Below are positions 34,370-44,786 of a stretch of 64,000 bases of DNA, in pieces. Source of the stretch: Amyloporia xantha (taxonomy: Eukaryota > Basidiomycota > Agaricomycetes > Polyporales > Adustoporiaceae); the NCBI GenBank assembly GCA_036971615.1, contig JAYKKR010000007.1, positions 1,860,001-1,924,000 of the forward strand, in the 5' to 3' direction. The position numbers and the translations under genes are program-made. The notes under the pieces were generated by a model, which was not told the origin of the DNA, did not search any database, and worked only from the letters and a program-made list of their open reading frames with translations. How positions within the stretch are numbered: position 1 is the stretch's first letter; every line of letters starts with the position of its first letter.

Positions 34370-35760
34370 TCGTTACCATTCACAGCGGTATCGTTGACCT
34401 TCTCATCGACGATTCGAAGCTGCACCTGAGGCACTGTAGCGGAGGGAGTCGCTTGTTGGAACAGATTTTGTATATCCTGCGAGTGCGGTTGGTTCCGCGG
34501 CACAACACAAGGGGCCACAGATCCTGCTGTGACCCCAGCACTCTCCACTGGTTTGTCATCCGTCTGCTCAGCAATCATAGATCATGGAGGGATCATGCTG
34601 CTAATTGTTCGTGCCTTGATTTGAGAAATGCAGTGGTCATCGTGCTCTTGTAGGTCCACATGCTTCATCTCGAGTTGAGCCTGTGGAAATGTTCTGTTGA
34701 AACTCACTGAACCAAACAATTGTTGTAGAAGGAGGGTGGAAGTGCCTACCTGCCACAACCTTCGCAGTGAAAGTGCGAAAGGTGGAAGAGACTCGTTATG
34801 ACATCCAATCTAAATATTCACAATTTGAGAGATACAGGATGAGGAGTTCAATACATCTCCGAAAAGCTGACTGACGTTTTGAGAGACTATCAATGTAATA
34901 CCCTTACAGTAATTCTGTGGGATACTCACACGGTCAGGGAGAGTACGGCAATACGTAGGGCTCGTCAACTCCTGATTACGGTGGTTTGATCAGCACCACA
35001 GGCTTCTCAGGGTGAGGAGTGAAACTTCGGAGTCGGAGATAGTCACTATGCCTGCAGGAAGGTATAGCTAGGGCGAGAGGATGAGATTGGCTGAGACTGA
35101 AATGTGCAGGCTAACTCACGCGTGCCCGCCAGAGATCGCGGTTGCGAGTTCAAGCTGTATAGAACAACTGCTCGTTTCACAGCTTTCTGGAGTCGGCTCT
35201 GGTAGTCAGAATTGTGGCTGAAGATGGGACATGCGAGAGGGTCCTCCTACCGAGAAAGATAAACGTCAGAGATAGCGAGCCTTCGAGCTTCTAATAGTCG
35301 AACAATTGCAATGAGCGACACTGCAGAGAGAACGCGCACGTCGGGCGTATGTACGGTACACTTCAGAGTTGGTTCTTGGAGCGGATTCCCGTACATCCTC
35401 TTGTTGTAATCATTCGCGTTTGCGGCGGCATCGGTGACCTTGTGACTGAGAGTTCGAAGATTGCCCCTGAGGCGCGGTAGCCAACGGAGTTGGCTGTTGG
35501 AGCGAATCCTGTACATCCCGTGAGTGCGGTTGGTGTCGCGGCGCAGCATACAGATAAATACGGCCTGTCAGACTCGGAGTCGGCCCTGACTGCGAATAGG
35601 ACGCGCCACACGCGAGCGGGACCTCCCACCGAGGGAAACTCCAGAGGCAACGTTGGAGAAAATAGTGAGATTCAGTGAGTCTTCGAAAGTCGGATAGCCG
35701 CGATGAGTGATGCAGGAGAGAGAACGCGCACGCCGTGCGTATGTACGGTAAGTACAGAGA
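34370..35760 (-). repeat. Degenerate duplicated module, minus-strand coding relic
   Basis: 34370-34530 and 35410-35560 align along about 150 nt at roughly 70 percent. On the minus strand the first reads PRNQPHSQDIQNLFQQATP and the second PRHQPHSRDVQDSLQQPTP; the similarity then continues across a 1-nt indel into KVNDTAVNGNDYN versus KVTDAAANANDYN. In addition 35190-35355 and 35575-35755 are direct repeats (shared GAGAACGCGCACGYCG and CGTATGTACGGTA). No family recognised. Confidence 0.55.
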
Positions 35761-35800
35761 GAGGGCTCGTGTGCGGGCGTCTCGAGTCGCCACGCGTCAA

Positions 35801-38011
35801 CCAATCAGATATCATTTTTGTCTACGCGTTTGTCTACCGTGAGAAAAAGTCCACGGCTCTTGTAGTATAGATAGGCGATGTCCAGTCACAGGTGTAAGTT
35901 GTCTTAGACCGTCTCTATATTCCGGTGCCTCCAAGCGAATGACCGCGTTTCGCACTTGCTCTCACATTTCCATCTGCCGCCTCGCCGGGCCGCCCGTGGG
36001 TTCATTCTGGGAAGCCACACATGTACTTCTGATAAGTCTCCCTCGACTCCGATCTGCCCGCGCTGACAGGCTTCTCCTGGTCGGTTTTCATTGCAATATT
36101 TAGCTACCAATTGTCCGCTGTCTTGGTGTCGATATCGTGTTGCGCGGCTAACGTTCGTATGTTTCTCATGACAGGGAAAACGGAGGACGGTTCATTCGCG
36201 CAATGATCAGATGGTTCTGGCTATTGACTTTCTAATGCTAGTGTCTGTCTAGGGTCCGTGGTTTGACCGATTGCTGGATAGAGTTCTGCAGTCCCTTGGG
36301 CGCGTAGAACCACTCGAATATTCCCAGCGCAAAGAGTGAACGGTGGTCTTGACGCAAACTGACCACGCGCTCGATATCCGCAGATCGTGCGTCCAAAAAT
36401 CCGAAGACAAGAAAGCCAGTTCTTTTCTGGGATATCGGCCTGTTGGAATAATGCGGGCATGATCTCTTCGGATCCCTACCATCATGCAGCTCAATATGTG
36501 GGAGTTCAATCATATCATGAATTTCCCAGGTATGTCTTTCGACGATTTAGCTCCTTGCCATCGAGTGTAAGCTATTTTCTCGGCGGTCGTTTGCGTATAA
36601 TAGGTTCTAAAGTCTCCGGATGTCATTTCAGGCTCGTAGATCAACCTTGACATCTAATTCTGGATCTTTCGGTCGTTGTCCGAGTGGCTCTTTTTTCAAA
36701 GTAAACATCCGCTTGCTGTCATGTCCCTCCTTTGTAGTACTTTTTTCTGCCAATGAACTAACAGAAACGAGTCGTTTCGGTATCCTTCCCCCTCGAAAAG
36801 CTTATCGAAGTCATCGGACCGCAAGACGACGCGTTAACCGTAAACAGTAGATTTGTGCTGTACTTCATATTCAAGGCGGGTAAGATTCTGGACACCCGGC
36901 ATGAATTGTGACTCGCTTGCGTAGGACCGATATTGATCCATGCACTGTCTCCAATTGTTATGCACTGTGGGTCCCTTCGTATCACAGCCACTGCTCTCAA
37001 CTTACGTCTTCGCTACTCGGCTCAATCCGAAAGTAGCAAATATGACTGGGTAGGTCGTATCATCCGCTTATTATCAGTCTTGCACGCGGTGACAATATCC
37101 TTAGATCTAGGTGTGTTCGCCATGATGGGAGTGCAAGATCAAAGAACGACAAAATAGTGGGGTGCTCGGTGCCTCGAAATCCACTGTCGCCTTTCACATT
37201 TACGTGGAACGAGTCATAGTCATACCCCAGTGGCAAGGTGATGATGTCGCTTATATTAAACACCATCTTTGAACGGCTTCTGACCATCTATGCATGGATC
37301 AGCGACAGCTTTTCCCGCATAAGGGGAACACTTTGTCCTCTTCAAGCGTAGTAAAGACTTTCGATGAAGAAGCGTCCCTGCACAGTGAGTTGCTGTAACT
37401 CTACCACGGTACCATTCCTCATGCCCAGAATTGCAGTCGCACCCCCTATTCACACCGCTAAGGAGAATACCCGCGGAAATATGTGACCTCGCGCCAAGCC
37501 ATGGTGCCGTTGAAATGGGGACCTAAAGGGCAGTGTCATTGAACGCAATTTATATCTGCACCTCGTGTTTCTGACTCTGTCATGCCAGCAACCGAGTGTC
37601 AATGACAATGTGTCCATGTTCTGTTGTCCCCCAGATGATGCTTCGCTCATGTTTACAAAATGATCGATTTGCCCGTTGTGAGATCTGTGCTAGACCACGA
37701 TGTGATGATGGCTGAGATCCACGCTTTGAGCTTGAGGCAATACTTCCCACAGTCTGCTTAATTCGTATCGACTGACTCCCCGCGTGAATCCGGCTAGCTC
37801 GTGGACCCACAACATACTCATTCGTCACCTCAAATGGTGAGGTAGGATAGATGGAAGGTCACCACGACCAAGGGTATGCATATGCCAATTTACGTATGTC
37901 TCAGAAAGCGCGTCTCCTCATAAAAGCGGGAGACAACGCGCAAGATATCGTCAACATTTCGACCTCGACAACCCACCTTCGAGTCCCTCAGAATTTGTTT
38001 AGACATTCCTC
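35801..38011. other. Spacer with scattered protein-like minus-strand frames
   Basis: Minus-strand frames at 37650-37450 (MSEASSGGQQNMDTLSLTL), 37287-37060 (FNISDIITLPLGYDYDSFHV), 37000-36920 (RAVAVIRRDPQCITIGDSAW) and 36513-36238 (KRTGFLVFGFLDARSADIER) look like separated exons of one unknown or decaying gene of about 1.4 kb. I could not join them in frame and recognise no domain. Confidence 0.3.
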
Positions 38012-39513
38012 ATGACTCTTGACAAACAGTTAGAGACTCTTCGGTCTGCCGTTGTCGACAAACCTCCATACCGTTCAGGGACGCTCTGCCTCCCTGATTG
38101 GCAGTATCGCGTGTACTACGGTAAAGATGATTCTGCGCGGTGAGTCGTCGATCATATTGGGACCTCTTTCGCATGCCATGACCAATGGTATGTATTCTAG
38201 TCGAATTGATCTAGCACATGCTACGACCGAAGAACTGGAGCACCTTACCAGCACTTGCGATGCCGCTACATTTGGCATTGATAACAAGAACGTTCACGAT
38301 GAGTCGTACAGGAAAGCTCGCAAGTTGGACTCTCAGGATTTTTCCGTGAAGATCGATCCGGATGGTGCGGGCCTGCTCAAGGTGATCCGCGAAGATCTGT
38401 TGGAGGGACGTGCGCAGAAGCCGATATACGCAGAACTGTATAAACTGAATGTTTATGGTACGTTTTGCCTTTGACCATACAGTGGCCGTGTGGACTTACT
38501 CGAATGGCATAGGGAAGGACGACTTCTTTAAACCTCACATGGATACTCCGCGGAGTGAATCCATGTTTGGTTCGCTCGTGATCGTGTTCCCGACGCCTCA
38601 CGAAGGTGGCGCTCTCGTGCTGCGACACGATTCCAAAGAGTGGATCTTTGACTCGGGCAAACAACTCGCTGATCAAGACAAGCCTTGCATTGCGTACACC
38701 GCGTTCTTCAGTGACGTCGAACATGAAGTCACCCCAGTCACGTCAGGATATCGAGTCACTCTGACGTATAATCTATATGTTAGGAATGCACTCGTTCCAG
38801 ATCCATGCGCCACCTTGCATCGCGATAACGAATTGCTGCTCAAAAAGACATTCGAACAGCTTCTCACCGATCCCAATTTTCTACCGGAAGGTGGTCTTCT
38901 TGGCTTCGGGTTGCACCATCGGTACCCCGTCGACATCGACTACAGAAGCAGCGGGTGGTTGACGACCTTGTTAAAAGGGAGCGATGCTGTACTCATGAAG
39001 GTCTGCAACGAGCTCTCGCTGACAGTGGACTTGAAAGTGGTCATGGAGGACAAGTCGAATGATGTGCGTGTCATGATGGAGACAGTCCCTCTTATGGACG
39101 ACCTTGCGATAGAAACCGCGGTATGGAGTGTTCTGCGAGATGATGGGGGTAAAGTGTTGGCAGGGTATGGAACGGACCCGGAAGATTACTCGCCATCAGA
39201 GCCCGACGTGACTGTTCACTGGGTAACCCAAACGCCGAAGGCTTTTCAAATTAACAGTCCCTATGCTTGCTACGGAAACGAGGCCTCTTGGGACTACATT
39301 TACGGACGATTCTACCTTATTGTTGAAGTCGGCGCGTTGGCAGAACGGAAGTTGGAACTCCAGGGCAATACTGATTCGGAGGTGGAGCTGACAGACGAGC
39401 TAAAGGCAGAGTCGACGGACCAGGTACAGGCGGCATCGACGGGCCAGGTAAAGGTGGAGTCGACAAACCAGGTACAGGTGCACGCGGAAGCAGAGGAGGG
39501 AATAGAGGATTGA
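38012..39513 (+). CDS. 2OG-Fe(II) oxygenase (prolyl 4-hydroxylase-like)
   Basis: Starts MTLDKQLETLRSAVVDKPPY at 38012; introns at about 38141-38201 and 38458-38512 keep frame. The iron ligands are in FKPHMDTPRSE (HxD) and SDVEHEVTPVTSGYR (distal His, with the Arg that binds 2-oxoglutarate nine residues on). FGSLVIVFPTPHEGGALVLRH is the family's core strand. This subgroup of basidiomycete oxygenases has about 220 further residues after the core with no assigned role. The C-terminus ends in three 8-residue acidic repeats (39406-39477). It hydroxylates an unknown protein or small-molecule substrate. It faces the ATPase gene at 39.8-43.2 kb tail to tail. Confidence 0.88.
39406..39477 (+). repeat. 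Three tandem 24-nt repeats in the oxygenase C-terminus
   Basis: Units encode AESTDQVQ, AASTGQVK and VESTNQVQ; each nucleotide unit shares TCGACGGRCCAGGTA or a close variant. Confidence 0.8.
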
Positions 39514-39836
39514 TACGCACAATGAGCTGGTGACGCCTGACATTGTATCGAATCGAGTTGTTTGTACATTCTACTGTTCTCGTGTTTTATCATCTATCGC
39601 CACGAGCTATTGCAGCGAGAAGGGTCAACTGGGCAGTCACGCGTCTGGGACGGTCCTTGTGCTTGACTAGGTCATCGCTGTCATCGCTGAATATGACTGC
39701 ACATTGTTTTATCATGTCGACATCGTACTGCTTTCATGAAACAAAGATCGTTGCAAATATCAGAGCCACGCGAACGCTAGTAGTAATAGAATCACCGATC
39801 AAGTACCATTACTTACGACCCAGAGGACAACAGTAA

Positions 39837-42800
39837 TCATATGTGGTGCAGATGCCCTTCGTCGCGGTCAGTTTCATACCTCTGCCCACCCAGATCAACC
39901 CAGTTCGAGGAGAATCCATCATCAATACCGGTTCCAGGATTCTGGGATTGACGAAGCGCTTTCCGCGCTGTTGACATGTTGCCGTCCGTATAGATCGCCT
40001 CCCAACCGTACCAGGCTTGTAGCAGCGCATTCCATTTATCCGAGTCAGTGATGGGCCCAAGAGTTTCGTGACTCAGCCCGGCACACCATATATCGTAGGT
40101 CCGGAACCGTGGGTCTGCCAGTGGGTTACTCTTCTCCCCACTCCGTGCGCCTGGCTTCTCGTCCGTTTCATCTTCCGCCGCCAGTCTGGCCGTGACAGAA
40201 GGCGTCTTTGCTGCAAGTGCGAATACAATCCGTATGATAGGGACTGGCTTCTCTGGCGTGTCTTGCGGCCTCTCGTCATCGAAGAAGCCAAGCTTTGCAG
40301 GGTCCATCATGTCGAAGAGCTCCCATGTGGGAGTGCTGGTGTATCTCCTATCCAATTTTACTTGCCACATGAGAAGACCCGTATTCTTGACAGAGATAGC
40401 CTTCTCCTTTTCAATGCAGAAAGCAATGACACCGTCAATGCCAGGTTGACAATTGCCGCAGATGACCCCTGCGCCGCGCACCATCAAGCGCATGATGTTC
40501 TTGCGCCGCGTAGCGTCGAGCTGGTGGACCTTGTGGAAGTGATTGAAATGGAAATGGGAATCATTGATGTGCGTTCGCAGTGTCAACTTCGAGCCAGGGG
40601 CATCGTGGGTCGGTACTGTATCGAGGACGTCACAGCATGACACGCGGAAGAGATTGTGTAGAAAGCTCGCCAGACTCAAAACACGAGTGCCGCTTTCTGG
40701 TCTGCCGTCCCTGCGAGGCGGTCCAACGGTACGATCCCGTGCGAGGGTCATCAACAGGAAGACGATGAGCTCTCCTCGATCACCTTGGTCTATCCCATAC
40801 CCTTGCAGTACAAGATTTAGCGCAGCAGGTGGATCAAAATGCAAGCCTTTGTCTTGCATCACAAAGTAGGCTGCTTCAGCCAAGACTGGTTCGGATCCCG
40901 AGACACTTTGCATGCTTTGGAAGTCGCTGCGACTCCCAAAGCATGCAGAGTTGACCGCATCGATCTTCATACACACCCGCATGTGGTACTCGACCTGCTC
41001 CTCTTCTTGTGGAGTAATGAAGGGCGTGGTCTTGAACTCCAACGCTAGTCTCTGGGAAAGCACTGCAAACGTCTGGCTGTCTCGCAGTCCCGTCATTCCT
41101 CCCTGGTCTTCAGCCAGCAATTTACTTGCTGCGAATGGGATAAGGAGCTCTTCCGTCGTTGCATTTCGTTTATCATAAAGAGACCCGAATCTGTAAGAAT
41201 GAACAGTGAGGACATTACTGGTACTGTCAAATGGAGGTACTCACAATGGGCGACCAAGATGCGTCATATACTCATCCGAAGTCACGTAGTCCAGATTCCA
41301 ACCACCATCATCACGAAACTTCTTAGCAAGGTGATCAAATCCAAGATCTGTGAAAGGCTGGATAAGTTTAAGTCCGCCCTCTGTCACCCTCCTTGAATGG
41401 TTTGTTGAAACCGTAGGAGAAATTTGCAATATGTTGCTTGTCGTCGAAAGGAAGAGGGAGAAGAGGTGGCAGTCATTGAGCCCCCGAAGAGCACGCCGCA
41501 GTTCGATGAAGTTTGTGCCTTCTGATTCGATATTCGACTTAGGGTGACTCATTGTCGCATCCGATGCAAAAGTGAATTTTCCCTGTTTGATGTTTAGAGA
41601 ATGTGCTTCATCAAAGACTAGCACAACTCGAGGCGGCCTCTTCTCTTTCTCCACGGACATATCTGTGCTCTGTGCTTACGAGTCAGCTTCACAATCACAA
41701 ACAACCAATGCCATGCTTGCTTACCTGTACGTTTTCCGTTAACGCATCAATCAGCCTCTCGAAAGCAACCACTGGCCCAAAGATGTTAGGCCGTTTTCCG
41801 TCGTGATTGGTCTTACTGGACGAGGCATGCTCCTTCACATATTGGGACATTCCGCTCCTGACTTTCTGTGGTATTTACTGTATCAGATAAGCAGAGATAA
41901 TGAAATTGTTGATGTTCTCACATCATTTGCCATATTGACCACACGATCATAGAAACCCTCACGGAAAGGACGCTGCTTATTTGCCATCTGACCTTCGGAC
42001 ATAAGTTCCCTAAATTTGAACGCAATTTGTGTCTCCGTCTGCATCTGGCCATCTTGCTTGATCCATAACACGCATCGTTCCGTCTCTTCAAATAGTGCCT
42101 CTAAGAAGGCAGAGGCCCGTTTGAGTACTGTTCCCGGATTATCAAAATGGGCGGTAAGAAAATCCCGTGGTTTGACATCTGGAGGAGGAAAACCTAGAGA
42201 TTGGCCATCAGCACTTGTCACACCACCAATGTATGAGCACAAATATCTTACCAGTTCCACCACTCCTTAAATTCATCGGAATCACAAAACGAGTCTTTGC
42301 CAGCTCGTCGACAACCCGGGATTTACCCATACCAGAGGATTGAACAATAGGGAAGTAGTTCGCGTAAATGTTCTCGGATGCCATGGCGTTGATAAGGACT
42401 GGTTTGAAGTGTGTTGTGATGTGTTCCCATACAACTGATACTGCCCCGCCTGCAAAGGGAACGGTCCAAGCATCTTCCACCGCTGCAACAGCAATCAGAA
42501 TTCAGGTAGCGGCGATGACAACCCACCCGTACCTCTGAATTGTTGCCTAATATGTACATCCAGTCTACTTCCACCTGCCTCTCGTCCTGCAGAGTCACGA
42601 CGTCTGAGGAATGTTGTCAAGAAAGTTCGTTAATTTGACTGTTATTCGAAGCGGACTGCAAGAGGAAAACTCACGTATATTGCACACCTCTTTCCATTCG
42701 CCGGATCGTATAGCCTGACCGAATAGTTTTTCCAATCCGACATAATCATCTGCTTTGAATCCAGCGTGCATCCTTTCACTCGCTTTAGCCTGCTCCTCAT

Positions 42801-43167
42801 CACTGTCGCCAATGTCTTCTACAATAGATCGAAGGGACGGATGTGCTTCGATTAACTTTGAAGAAAGTGCAGCAAGCAGAGATATAACTAGAGGAATACT
42901 GCTATATGGGCGCCGAGAACCAAGAGCACGAAGATTGTTAGGGAGGGTTTCTGTCGTGTATGCTGATTGTTGTGCAGCTACTTCGATACATTGGCGCAAC
43001 TGGGGATTGAGCGCTACCCAATCGTCGGAGGAGAGTGGAAGTCCTTCCTGTGCGCATTTCTTGCTCGGCGACTGACCATCCAGAGAGCTGCCCGACGGGT
43101 TTCGTTTGGCCTGAATTTTGCCGGGCCCTGGCGCACTACCGGTTCCGGTGGCAAGAGTGGAATGCAT
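39837..43167 (-). CDS. Large P-loop ATPase with a restriction-endonuclease-like C-terminal region
   Basis: Multi-exon gene of about 1000 residues, starting MHSTLATGTGSAP at 43167. N-terminal 40 residues are basic and disordered. A helical region follows (about residues 50-190). The ATPase part has a variant Walker A, IVQSSGMGKSRVVDEL (first Gly replaced by Gln), Walker B RVVLVFDEAHSL and a sensor-1-like FLSTTSN. The large last exon (41120-39837, 427 codons) contains GNCQPGIDGVIAF and, after about 20 residues, LLMWQVKLD: an Asp followed by a QxK, the pattern of Mrr-like members of the PD-(D/E)xK superfamily. Introns at 42.65, 42.5, 42.25, 41.9, 41.7 and 41.2 kb are consensus-based; one (near 42.5 kb) is uncertain. 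ATPase assignment is good; the nuclease is inference. The architecture resembles NTPase-REase proteins of the Crinkler type. Confidence 0.75.
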
Positions 43168-44653
43168 TGTGAGGACGCGTCCACTTCAGAACGCGTCTCT
43201 CAAGGGCACGGTCACGTGTCGTCTTCGAAATCAGAATCTTCAGCGGTGCATTCGAAAGGCGTCTTTGTCTTAGACCTGTGCCTGTACATATTCTACCCCC
43301 TCCGAAGTGTTTGGAAATCGAGCTCAGCCTGAAGCTCATCCAGAAGAAAGACTGAGATCCAATCATCATTCTTGTTGTTTTTACGGTCTCTGCAAACCGC
43401 CATGAACTATCTGTCAGTTTCAGATACGTGGCGCTTCCAAGCATCGCACAGATGAGTACTTTCCAGATTATGCGACAAGATATTCTTAGCCTCAAGCCAA
43501 ATCAATGGAGACAAAAAAACTTCACGCTGTGCTAGCTGTCAGTACTTGTCTCGTGAATGGCTCAGGTATAATACATATTACGCAGTCTATGCAGTGAAAA
43601 ACACAGAACATCGCGTACTACGGAGGCACTGCTATACGTCAGTAATGTTGTATCAATGCCTTCCCTCATATGGACATTCCTGACGCCACGAGTTCACGCA
43701 CAGTCCTGACGCGCTGCTTCCTGAGACTGTCGATAATGTATCGGAGCGGCCGTGTGTCGTCGATCATGCAATCACGCAACGAGCTGATGGGCGCGGCGGT
43801 CATCCGAAATAAAAAATGTATAGTGGTTAGTTCCATGCGCGATAGAGGCTATAGGCCTTTCTTTGCTGGACAGAAGTAGGCCCGAAACGGTGCCATAATG
43901 CTTTCGTCACTGTACCGTAAGCAGTGAACTCAGAACTAGTATACCCGTCGCTACTCTAATGGATCAGGCGATCAGAAAGCTCTGTTTGTGAGTCATCATC
44001 TGTTTCTGACCATTCGGTGCATTCCTACACCATGGCAACCATTCTGTCTTTCTGCAAGATTTTCTCTGTATTTGTTCTCAAATCATGTCAGCTTCCCTAG
44101 TGGCACAATTCAGTCCCTTTGATATATTATATCAGACTTCGAAGTTCACGGTCATTCCTCATCTCAGTTCAACAACGTGAGAGCATATTTTCTGTGTCTC
44201 AATATTGCCTTACTCTCATCCGTTTGCATCGGCCTAGCATTGCACACTCGTCGGAAGTTGGTCAGCGCTCATGCCGCATCTGCAGCGGTTCTCTGATGCC
44301 GATGAATTGGCATCAGTCACTCGGCTAATGGAGATCACTTAATTACATTATTGACTTTGTCTTCCAGGTGAAGCTGTAGAGACTGTGTAGGATGAAGATT
44401 CCGTAGTCAGGATTTGAAATGATGTGAATCTTGGAGTTGACAAGTTTTTGGGCTCGCAACACTCCCATTAGAATCCGAAGGTATGCCTTCCGACCTTCCA
44501 TTGAATCTGGTTGACGTATATATACGAATGATTAGATTGGCTGCTTCAAGTCTGTTTGACATTTACTCAAGCGTGCCCAGGGGCGGTGACATACTAACGA
44601 GCTACGTAATTGTTCCGAAGATATAGGCGTCTCTGAATTCTTCGCGGACCGCG

Positions 44654-44688
44654 GACTCAGCAGTACCTGCGTGATACTGCTTCGATTC
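44654..44688 (+). promoter_or_regulatory. Promoter block shared by P450 copies 1 and 2 (copy 1 site)
   Basis: GACTCAGCAGTACCTGCGTG and the following ATACTGCTTCGATTC match 48127-48160 except for a single-base gap and two substitutions. It lies about 130 nt upstream of the ATG in copy 1. Confidence 0.55.
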
Positions 44689-44712
44689 TAATTTCGGAGT
44701 GAAGAACCAACA

Positions 44713-44720
44713 TATATAAG
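44713..44720 (+). promoter_or_regulatory. TATA-like box of P450 copy 1
   Basis: TATATAAG, 67 nt before the ATG at 44787. Confidence 0.5.
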
Positions 44721-44786
44721 GGACGACGGTGCGTTGCAACTTCCCGAGTATCTGCTATCCGTATCTCTATTGTGCAACATCTGACT

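Larger units (their letters stand above)
33407..35800. other. Repeat-bearing, decayed region
   Basis: No intact gene. It contains two sets of diverged direct repeats (33.9/34.1 kb; 34.4/35.4 kb with a further 35.2/35.6 kb pair), reported separately. Minus-strand peptide frames persist in the second set, suggesting degraded duplicated coding sequence. Confidence 0.5.
43168..44786. other. Spacer, ATPase gene to P450 array
   Basis: No gene recognised in about 1.6 kb. The last 150 nt hold a promoter block shared with P450 copy 2 (44654-44688) and a TATA-like TATATAAG at 44713-44720. Confidence 0.5.
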
